Assembly (NCBI GenBank): GCA_902798825.1
Contig: CADBYI010000001.1
Coordinates: forward strand, 1 to 64,000
Direction of reading: 5' to 3'
Length of the DNA: 64,000 bases
Source: an uncultured Eubacteriales bacterium
Lineage (GTDB): Bacteria; Bacillota; Clostridia; Christensenellales; CAG-138
The notes beneath the pieces are model-generated. The model saw only the letters and a program-made list of their open reading frames with translations, searched no databases and was not told the DNA's origin. Positions 7,720 through 13,464 of this stretch are shown here, in pieces (the stretch's first letter is position 1; every line of letters begins with the position of its first letter). The translations under genes and the position numbers were made by a program.

Positions 7720-8952
7720 ATGGCAAGCGCATTCAACGAGAATCTGGAATATCGCACGGACAACTGGTATCTTTGCCCCACCGACTTTTTGCCCGAGATC
7801 CGGGAACAATATCATTTCGCCAAGCAGATCAAGGTGACCGACTGCACCCTGCGGGACGGCGAGCAGCAGGCGGGCGTGGTCTTCACCAAGGACGACAAGA
7901 TCGAGATCGCCAAGGCCCTGGATCGTTTGGGCGTCCACGAGATCGAGGTGGGCACCCCCGCTTCCTCCGAGGCCGACAAGCAGGCCGCCTATGAGATCGC
8001 CCACATGGGCATGAAGAAGGCCAAGGCCACCGCCCTGGCTCGGGCGTTGAAGCAGGATATCGACCTGGTCTCCGACCTGGGTGTCTGGGGCGCCAACATC
8101 AGCTACCCCATCGGCGACCTGCAGCGCAAATACAAGCTGAAGGTGGAGGACGATGCCTACATCGACCACTGCCTGGAAATCACCGCCTATGCCCGCAGCA
8201 AGGGCCTCCACGTAAACTTCTCCCCCTACGACACCACCCGCTGCAACATTCCCTTCCTGCTGAAGGTGATGCAGAAGCTCCACGATTCCGGCAACGTTGA
8301 CCGGATCCGCCTGGTGGACACCGTGGGCTCCGCCACCCCCCAGGCCATGACCTACTACGTGAAGATTTTGAAGGACGTGCTCCAGGAGATCCCTCTGGAG
8401 GTCCATGTCCACAACGATTTCGGCATGGCCATGGCCAACAGCATGGCCGCCCTCTGCGCCGGCGCCGAGGTGGTCTCCACCACCATGAACGGCGTGGGCG
8501 AGCGTAGCGGCAACACCCCCACGGAGGAGGTGGTCCTGACCCTTCAGCTTCTCTACGGCATCGACCTGGGCGTGGACTGCAGCGTTCTTAAGGAGACCTC
8601 CGAGCTGGTTCAGCGGTTGAGCGGCGTGAAGCTGGCCCGAAACAAGGCCGTGGTGGGCCAGAACTGCTTCGCCCATGAGTCGGGTCTCGCCGTGGCGGGT
8701 ATGAAGAACATGCCCTACACCTCCGAAGCCTACAACCCCGCCCTGGTGGGCCAGGCCCGCCGGATCGTGCTGGGCAAAAAGAGCGGCAAATCCTCCATCG
8801 AGCAGGTTTTGACCCGGATGGGCTTTGAGGGCTTCACCCCAGAGGACATCGCGGCCCTGCTCGCCCAGGTGAAGGACGTGTCCATCGCCAACAAGCGGGC
8901 GGTGGAGGAGGACGAGTTCGCCGCCATGGCCAAGGCGCGCCTGGAGAAATAA
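7720..8952 (+). CDS. isopropylmalate/homocitrate synthase-like acyltransferase (DRE-TIM)
   Basis: A 410-residue member of the DRE-TIM metallolyase superfamily closest in look to NifV/AksA and LeuA. TDCTLRDGEQ at residues 40-49 binds the divalent metal, HVHND at 229-233 supplies two His ligands, and GVGERSGNTPTEEV is the glycine-rich signature; YFAHESG-like CFAHESG follows. These enzymes condense an acyl-CoA with a 2-oxo acid or run the matching retro-aldol. There are no leu or nif genes around; instead it precedes an RraA-like aldolase and an SDR, so a catabolic role or a non-standard 2-oxo acid is likely (inference). The LeuA regulatory domain is missing. AAGGAAA precedes the ATG. Confidence 0.88.
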   Translation: MASAFNENLEYRTDNWYLCPTDFLPEIREQYHFAKQIKVTDCTLRDGEQQAGVVFTKDDKIEIAKALDRLGVHEIEVGTPASSEADKQAAYEIAHMGMKKAKATALARALKQDIDLVSDLGVWGANISYPIGDLQRKYKLKVEDDAYIDHCLEITAYARSKGLHVNFSPYDTTRCNIPFLLKVMQKLHDSGNVDRIRLVDTVGSATPQAMTYYVKILKDVLQEIPLEVHVHNDFGMAMANSMAALCAGAEVVSTTMNGVGERSGNTPTEEVVLTLQLLYGIDLGVDCSVLKETSELVQRLSGVKLARNKAVVGQNCFAHESGLAVAGMKNMPYTSEAYNPALVGQARRIVLGKKSGKSSIEQVLTRMGFEGFTPEDIAALLAQVKDVSIANKRAVEEDEFAAMAKARLEK

Positions 8953-8955
8953 GCC

Positions 8956-9669
8956 ATGAACGAACGGGATCAGCAAATATTTGACGCCCTGCAGGCCCAG
9001 GGCAAGATCTACGGGTCCATCGCCCCGGAGCGGTTCAAGACCTTCGACGTGAAGCGGATCGACCCGAAGATCATCGCGGACTTGAAGCAGGTCGAGGACT
9101 TGACCTGCGAGCTGTCCGACGCCATGGACAGGCTCGGCTACCGGATCGGCTTTTGCACCGTGGACGGCGCCGCCATTCGGCCCCTGTCCCCGGACTATAG
9201 GGCCGTGGGCACCGCCATCACTCAGCGGACCTGCCCCGAGATCATTCGAAAGGACGAGCCCGATAAAAAGATGAAAAGCCGCATGTCCGTCCGGGACGTT
9301 CCCTGGTTCGCCGAAAAGGACGACGTCTGGGTGGTGGACGCCAAGGGCTGCCCCTACTCCCACTTCGGGGAGATCGCGGCGAAAAACATGCAGAACCACG
9401 GCCTTGCCGGCACCATTTTGGACGGAGTCCTGCGGGATACGGACACCATCAAGCGGACCGGCTACCCCATCTGGTGCCGGGGCACCACGCCGCTGAGCGG
9501 CATGGGCCGGGTGGAGACTGTGGAGATCAACGGCACCGTCACCATCGACCGGGTCCAGGTGAACCCCGGAGATCTGGTGGCCGCCGACGCCAACGGCCTG
9601 TGCTTCATCCCCGCCGCCCTGGTGGACGAAGTATACGCGGAACTCAAGAACAGCAACGTCATCGCATGA
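8956..9669 (+). CDS. RraA family protein (HMG/CHA aldolase-like)
   Basis: A 237-residue RraA/dimethylmenaquinone-methyltransferase-fold protein. LDGVLRDTDTI carries Arg160 and Asp161, the substrate-binding Arg and metal-binding Asp of class II pyruvate aldolases that cleave 4-hydroxy-4-methyl-2-oxoglutarate or 4-carboxy-4-hydroxy-2-oxoadipate; GAIAAKNMQ-type and VNPGDLVAADANG segments complete the family pattern. Catalytic residues are kept, so an aldolase or oxaloacetate-decarboxylase role is more likely than a ribonuclease-inhibitor role. It starts 3 bases after the preceding stop and is co-transcribed. It probably cleaves a branched oxo-acid intermediate to pyruvate. Confidence 0.87.
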   Translation: MNERDQQIFDALQAQGKIYGSIAPERFKTFDVKRIDPKIIADLKQVEDLTCELSDAMDRLGYRIGFCTVDGAAIRPLSPDYRAVGTAITQRTCPEIIRKDEPDKKMKSRMSVRDVPWFAEKDDVWVVDAKGCPYSHFGEIAAKNMQNHGLAGTILDGVLRDTDTIKRTGYPIWCRGTTPLSGMGRVETVEINGTVTIDRVQVNPGDLVAADANGLCFIPAALVDEVYAELKNSNVIA

Positions 9670-9684
9670 TATAAGGAGGATACT

Positions 9685-10455
9685 ATGGAAGAAATCAAAC
9701 GGACGGCTATCGTCACCGGCGGCGCTCAGGGCATCGGCCGGGAGATCGTGAAGGAATATCTGGAAGCGGGCGTGAAGGTGTGTGCCTTCGATCTGAACGC
9801 GGAGCAGCTGGACAGCCTGAAGGCGGAGTTCGCCGCCTACGGGGACGATCTTATTACCGCCGCGGGCAACGTGACCAGTTACGAGGACGTGGAAGCCTGC
9901 GTGAAGAAGGCGGCGGAAGCCTTCGGCCGCATCGACATCCTGGTGAACAACGCCGGCGGCTCCTTCGGCGTGAAGGGCACCCCGGACCTTATCTCCCTGG
10001 AGGACTGGGACAAGGTGGTGAAGGTGAACCTGTACGGCCAGTTCTACTTCGTCCACGCCGTGACCCCCTACATGAAGGCGCAGCAGTACGGCCGTATCCT
10101 CTGCATGTCCTCCAAGGCAGGCCGTTCCCGGGGCAGCGGCAACTCCGGCACCCCCTACGCGGCGGCCAAGGCCGGAATCCTGGGCATGGTCCGTACCGTG
10201 TCTGCGGACGTGGGCCCTTATGGCATCACCATCAACGCCATCGCTCCCGGCGCCATTCTCAGCGGCGAGCGCATCAAGAATTTCTGGAACAACCGGCCCC
10301 AGTCCGACATCGACGAGAAGCTGAAATCCACCCCCGTCCGCCGCTTCGGCGAGAACGAGGACGTGGCCAGCGCGGTCCTCTTCCTCACCAGCGAGCGGGC
10401 CTCCTTCATCACCGGCGCGGTCCTGGATGTGAACGGCGGCGCCTGGGTGGGCTGA
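9685..10455 (+). CDS. SDR family NAD(P)-dependent oxidoreductase
   Basis: A 256-residue classical SDR: TGGAQGIG at residues 11-18, VNNAGGSFG, and catalytic Tyr158 and Lys162 in YAAAK. It is a paralogue of the SDR at 1164-1937 (shared GGS insertion and APG...SGERI segment). TAAGGAGG stands 7 bases before the ATG, 15 bases after the RraA-like gene, so it is the third gene of that operon. Codon use here is GC-rich, like the core genome and unlike the first SDR. A hairpin terminator follows at 10474. Substrate unknown; oxidation of a hydroxy acid feeding the aldolase is a reasonable guess. Confidence 0.9.
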   Translation: MEEIKRTAIVTGGAQGIGREIVKEYLEAGVKVCAFDLNAEQLDSLKAEFAAYGDDLITAAGNVTSYEDVEACVKKAAEAFGRIDILVNNAGGSFGVKGTPDLISLEDWDKVVKVNLYGQFYFVHAVTPYMKAQQYGRILCMSSKAGRSRGSGNSGTPYAAAKAGILGMVRTVSADVGPYGITINAIAPGAILSGERIKNFWNNRPQSDIDEKLKSTPVRRFGENEDVASAVLFLTSERASFITGAVLDVNGGAWVG

Positions 10456-10473
10456 TTCCCTCCGCCTCCATTA

Positions 10474-10499
10474 GGCCAGCGGATTTCCGCTGGCCTTTT
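10474..10499 (+). terminator. intrinsic terminator of the HMGL-like/RraA/SDR operon
   Basis: A perfect 10-bp stem GGCCAGCGGA with TCCGCTGGCC (10474-10483, 10486-10495) and a 2-base minimal loop, then TTTT. Confidence 0.85.
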
Positions 10500-10535
10500 C
10501 CATTTCCCTTCTTCGCTCCGCCTGATCATAGATGA

Positions 10536-10570
10536 GACCGGAAAACATATCTCCGGTCGATTCTTTTTTT
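10536..10570 (+). terminator. second hairpin with T-run
   Basis: GACCGGA (10536-10542) pairs with TCCGGTC (10552-10558), followed by GATTCTTTTTTT. It may be the leftover terminator of a lost gene between the SDR and the att-like repeat. Confidence 0.5.
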
Positions 10571-10609
10571 CGAAAAACCCGAAAAGAAATAAATAGGCGA
10601 AGCGCAGCC

Positions 10610-10703
10610 CTGTTGTCAATTTGTTGTCAAAATGTTGTCAAACCCCGAAATGAGTGCAAAAACGAGCCTTCCTGAGGGAGCTCAAGGTACGAAAAAAGCC
10701 CGA
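10610..10703. repeat. att-like region, copy 2 (three TGTTGTCAA units plus core-like GAAAAAAGCCCGA)
   Basis: Bases 10610-10631 equal 442-463; a third TGTTGTCAA unit follows at 10633-10641, then CCCGAAATGAGTGC and GAAAAAAGCCCG at 10691-10702, parallel to copy 1. The core-like part coincides with the terminator of the tRNA-Met gene. No integrase gene stands beside this copy. The right end of an integrated element is the natural reading. Confidence 0.6.
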
Positions 10704-10714
10704 TCTCTCGGGCT
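10691..10714 (-). terminator. terminator of tRNA-Met
   Basis: On the minus strand AGCCCGA-GAGA-TCGGGCT is followed by TTTTTC, 8 bases after the tRNA CCA end. Confidence 0.85.
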
Positions 10715-10721
10715 TATTGAG

Positions 10722-10798
10722 TGGTAGCGGCGATTGGATTAGACACAGTGACAGGTCGGGTATGAACCGACTACTCTGGCCAACTGAGTTACACCGCC
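10722..10798 (-). tRNA. tRNA-Met (CAT) with degenerate T arm
   Basis: A 77-nt cloverleaf on the minus strand. The acceptor GGCGGTG pairs with CGCCGCT with two G-U pairs, the D stem ACTC/GAGT is intact, the anticodon stem GTCGG/CCGAC is perfect, the loop TTCATAC gives anticodon CAT, and the 3' end ACCA is encoded. The T arm is abnormal: stem ACTGT against CCAAT has two mismatches, and the loop reads GTCTAAT instead of TTCRANY, losing the invariant G53, T54 and R57. A perfect TTGACA-17-TATAAT promoter and a terminator flank it. It is either a functional oddity or a tRNA damaged by element insertion at its 3' end. Elongator or initiator type is not decided. Confidence 0.75.
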
Positions 10799-10809
10799 AT
10801 AGCAAAGGT

Positions 10810-10838
10810 ATTATACCCAGCGAGGGGGCGACTGTCAA
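10810..10838 (-). promoter_or_regulatory. consensus promoter of tRNA-Met
   Basis: On the minus strand TTGACA (10833-10838) and TATAAT (10810-10815) are separated by exactly 17 bases; the tRNA 5' end lies 11 bases after the -10 box. Confidence 0.88.
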
Positions 10839-10909
10839 GAGTTTTTCCGAAAAAAGGAGGGGGTGGGGACGAGGGTCCCATAGGCGGGTCTGAATCACAG
10901 ATCGTTCAT

Positions 10910-10938
10910 TTGTCCCGGGACGGGAGGGCCGATAGACT
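10910..10938 (+). promoter_or_regulatory. promoter placing the small ORF on a leaderless mRNA
   Basis: TTGTCC (10910-10915), 17 bases, TAGACT (10933-10938), then only 6 bases to the ATG at 10945. Transcription should start at or next to the start codon. Confidence 0.5.
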
Positions 10939-10944
10939 GTGGGT

Positions 10945-11220
10945 ATGGAGCAGTCGTCGCCGAAAAAGACCATAGCGCTGCATGAGACGGTCTATCTGGT
11001 GGAGCCCGGCCGTCGGGTCCGGGAGGTCCAGGTGTGGGGCCGCTGCGGGAGCCTGTATACGGTCCGCTTCACAGATACGGGCGGCGGCATCCGGGTCCGG
11101 AGGGACAGGCTCTTTTTCACCCGGGAGGCGGCCCGGGCCAGGCTGCAGAACGGGCGGGCGCCCTGCCCGCCGCAGACCGTTTCCCACGCCTGGCACAATG
11201 TGCCGGTGTGGGAGTGCTGA
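10945..11220 (+). CDS. small conserved-looking protein of unknown function
   Basis: A 91-residue basic protein. The middle (YLVEPGRRVREVQVWGRC then YTVRFTDTGGGIRVRRDRLF) looks like a small beta-barrel of the SH3/KOW kind, seen in many short Clostridial proteins without assigned role; this is a look-alike judgement only. The tail is Cys- and Pro-containing. The ATG at 10945 is favoured because a good promoter ends 6 bases before it; a GTG at 10939 in the same frame, with GGGAGG 11 bases upstream, is the alternative. It lies between tRNA-Met and htpG. Function unknown. Confidence 0.55.
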   Translation: MEQSSPKKTIALHETVYLVEPGRRVREVQVWGRCGSLYTVRFTDTGGGIRVRRDRLFFTREAARARLQNGRAPCPPQTVSHAWHNVPVWEC

Positions 11221-11317
11221 GGGGAAGAGACGCTTTCGCCGATCGACGCAGTTGAAATCCGCTTGTCTGGCAAAAGATGGCAATTGTGGAATAATTGCAA
11301 AAACCCCATGGGAGCGG

Positions 11318-11345
11318 TTGATTTTCGGTGGGGGCGTGGTATAGT
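11318..11345 (+). promoter_or_regulatory. htpG promoter
   Basis: TTGATT (11318-11323) and TATAGT (11340-11345) with a 16-base spacer, directly upstream of the CIRCE element. Confidence 0.7.
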
Positions 11346-11356
11346 AGGGGCAGAGA

Positions 11357-11383
11357 TTAGCACTCGGAATGGTTGAGTGCTAA
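11357..11383 (+). promoter_or_regulatory. CIRCE element (HrcA operator)
   Basis: TTAGCACTC (11357-11365), 9 bases, GAGTGCTAA (11375-11383): an exact match to the consensus inverted repeat bound by the heat-shock repressor HrcA. It covers the expected transcription start and the 5' leader of htpG, so HrcA should block initiation until heat or misfolded protein titrates GroEL. Confidence 0.96.
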
Positions 11384-11409
11384 AACGACAAGAATTTGAG
11401 GTGAAAGAT

Positions 11410-13314
11410 ATGGCTAAGAAACAGTTCAAGGCGGAGTCCAAGCGGCTGCTGGACATGATGATCCATTCCATCTATACCCATAAGGAGATTTTTTTGCGGG
11501 AGCTGATAAGCAACGCCAGCGACGCCATCGATAAGCGGTACTACGCCGCCATGCAGAACGGCGGCCAGGGCATGGATCGGAGCGACTACTTCATTCGCCT
11601 GACCCCCAGCGAGAGCACCCGGACGCTGACCATCACGGACAACGGCTGCGGCATGAGCGAGAAGGAGCTGGAGGAGGATCTGGGCACCATCGCCAAGAGC
11701 GGCACTTTCGCCTTCAAACAGGCCATGAACAAGCCCGAGGAGGGCGAGACGGGGAAGGCCAACCCTGACGTGGACGTGATCGGCCAGTTCGGCGTGGGCT
11801 TCTATTCCGCCTTCATGGTGGCCAAGAATATCAAGGTCTATTCCCGGACCGAGGACGGGGAGGGCCACGTTTGGGAGAGCGACGGCCAGGACGGCTACAC
11901 CGTGAAACCCTTCGACTATCCCACCGTGGGCACCCAGATCGTGTTGACCCTCAAGGACGACGAGGAGGGCGAGGACTACAGCCAGTATCTGCGGGAGTAC
12001 ACCTTGACCTCCCTGGTGAAGAAATACAGCGACTACGTCCGCTACCCCATCCGCATGATGGAGGAGAAGCGGGTGCCCAAGGGCGAGAAGGAGGAAGGCA
12101 AGCCCCAGGAGTACGAGACCGTCATGGAGGACGTGGTGCTGAACTCCATGGTCCCCCTGTGGAAGCGGGCCAAGAGCGAGGTCACCGATGAGGAATACAA
12201 CCGGTTCTATCGGGACAACTTCTTCGACGTGGACGACCCCCTGAGCGTGATCCGGGTGTCCGTGGAGGGCGCCGTGTCCTATACGGCCCTGCTGTTCATC
12301 CCCAAGAAGGCCCCCTGGGATTTCTACACCAAGGGGTATAAGCGGGGGTTGAAGCTCTACAGCAGCGGCGTCATGATCATGGACGCCTGCGAGGATTTGC
12401 TTCCGGACTACTTCGGGTTCGTGAAGGGCCTGGTGGATTCGCCGGACCTGTCCCTCAACATCTCCCGGGAGATGCTGCAGCACGATCGGCAACTCAAGGC
12501 CATCGCCAACAACCTGAAGAAGAAGATCCAGTCGGAGCTGAAGAAGATGCTGGACAACGATCGGGAGAAGTATGAAACCTTCTATCAGGCGTTCAGCCAG
12601 AGCATCAAGTTCGGCGTCTACGACCAGTACGGCATGAACGCGGACTTCCTGAAGGACCTGCTGATGTTCCATTCCGCCCGCGAGGAGAAGAACGTGACCC
12701 TCCACGAGTATGTGGCGGCCATGAAGGAGGACCAGAAGGCCATCTACTACGCCGCAGGCGACTCCCTGGGCCACTGCCTGGGCCTGCCCCAGGCGGAGCT
12801 GATCCGGGACAAGGGATACGACCTGCTCTGCCTCACGGACGACGTGGACGAGTTTGCCGTCCGGGTGTTGGGCAGCTATGAGGAGAAGCCCTTCAAGGCG
12901 GCCACGGACGACGATCTGGGCCTTGCCTCTGAGGAGGAGAAGAAGGCCATGGAGGAGAAGACAGCCGAAAGCAAGGACCTGTTGGAGAAGCTCAAGGCGG
13001 ACCTTGACGGCAAGGTAAAGGAAGTGAAGCTGTCGGATCGGCTCACCAAGAGCGTGGCCTGCCTCAACGGCGAGGGCGGCATGTCCATCGAGATGTACAA
13101 GGTCCTGAAGGTCATGCCCAACGCCGGGGACATCCCCATGGAGTTCGTGCTGGAGCTGAATCCGGAGCATCCGGTGTTCCAGAAGCTGGCGGGCCTCTCC
13201 GACGAGTCCCGGAAGGAGTACGCTGAGCTCCTCTACCAGCAGGCGCGGCTCATGGCGGGCCTGCCGCTCGATGATCCGGCGGCGTTCAGTGAACTGGTTT
13301 GCAAGCTGATGTGA
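11410..13314 (+). CDS. htpG: molecular chaperone HtpG (bacterial Hsp90)
   Basis: 634 residues, the full family length. The N-terminal GHKL ATPase domain shows FLRELISNASDAIDK, DNGCGM and IGQFGVGFYSAFMVA (ATP-binding N box and glycine loops), followed by the middle domain with SLNISREML and the C-terminal dimerisation domain. It is an ATP-driven cytosolic chaperone dimer for late folding of client proteins. The ATG at 11410 is chosen because GAGGTGAAAGAT precedes it and the protein then begins MAKKQFKAESKRLL as in homologues. Regulation by HrcA is indicated by the perfect CIRCE box upstream. clpB, another heat-shock chaperone gene, follows. Confidence 0.97.
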   Translation: MAKKQFKAESKRLLDMMIHSIYTHKEIFLRELISNASDAIDKRYYAAMQNGGQGMDRSDYFIRLTPSESTRTLTITDNGCGMSEKELEEDLGTIAKSGTFAFKQAMNKPEEGETGKANPDVDVIGQFGVGFYSAFMVAKNIKVYSRTEDGEGHVWESDGQDGYTVKPFDYPTVGTQIVLTLKDDEEGEDYSQYLREYTLTSLVKKYSDYVRYPIRMMEEKRVPKGEKEEGKPQEYETVMEDVVLNSMVPLWKRAKSEVTDEEYNRFYRDNFFDVDDPLSVIRVSVEGAVSYTALLFIPKKAPWDFYTKGYKRGLKLYSSGVMIMDACEDLLPDYFGFVKGLVDSPDLSLNISREMLQHDRQLKAIANNLKKKIQSELKKMLDNDREKYETFYQAFSQSIKFGVYDQYGMNADFLKDLLMFHSAREEKNVTLHEYVAAMKEDQKAIYYAAGDSLGHCLGLPQAELIRDKGYDLLCLTDDVDEFAVRVLGSYEEKPFKAATDDDLGLASEEEKKAMEEKTAESKDLLEKLKADLDGKVKEVKLSDRLTKSVACLNGEGGMSIEMYKVLKVMPNAGDIPMEFVLELNPEHPVFQKLAGLSDESRKEYAELLYQQARLMAGLPLDDPAAFSELVCKLM

Positions 13315-13324
13315 TAGAGGAAAC

Positions 13325-13370
13325 ACCTCATCCACCGCAAGCGGTCCCCCTTCCCCTCAAGGGGAAGGCG
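13325..13370. repeat. intergenic palindromic repeat element / htpG terminator
   Basis: CCGC-AA-GCGG (13335-13344) is followed by CCTTCCCC-TCAA-GGGGAAGG (13349-13368). This CTCATCC...CCTTCCCC...GGGGAAGG pattern resembles a short repeat scattered between genes in many Clostridia (from memory of such genomes), and its second hairpin can terminate htpG transcription. A third imperfect hairpin with TTTTTTCTTTTC and GAAAAGAAAA arms lies at about 13405-13437, before clpB. Confidence 0.5.
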
Positions 13371-13464
13371 TATCACAATGCAGGCTTTTCTTTTTCACGC
13401 ACTTTTTTCTTTTCCCCTGAAAAGAAAATGGTGCGAAAATAAACTCCTATAAGGGGGTGAAACT

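Noticed and set aside
7666..10056. Very long minus-strand open frame opposite the HMGL-like, RraA and SDR genes
   Set aside because: Antisense frame of GC-rich codons; composition (His/Gly/Val/Leu-rich) and lack of any family motif show it is a shadow. The same holds for the long antisense frames at 11380-13335, 13717-16203, 16971-19787, 49886-52681 and 58491-60575.
10218..10619. 133-codon minus-strand ORF reaching into the att-like repeat
   Set aside because: It is mostly antisense to the second SDR gene and its terminators; no ribosome site or motif.
13371..13464. Possible CIRCE or CtsR box before clpB
   Set aside because: No TTAGCACTC repeat and no GGTCAAA tandem motif is present; only hairpins are seen.
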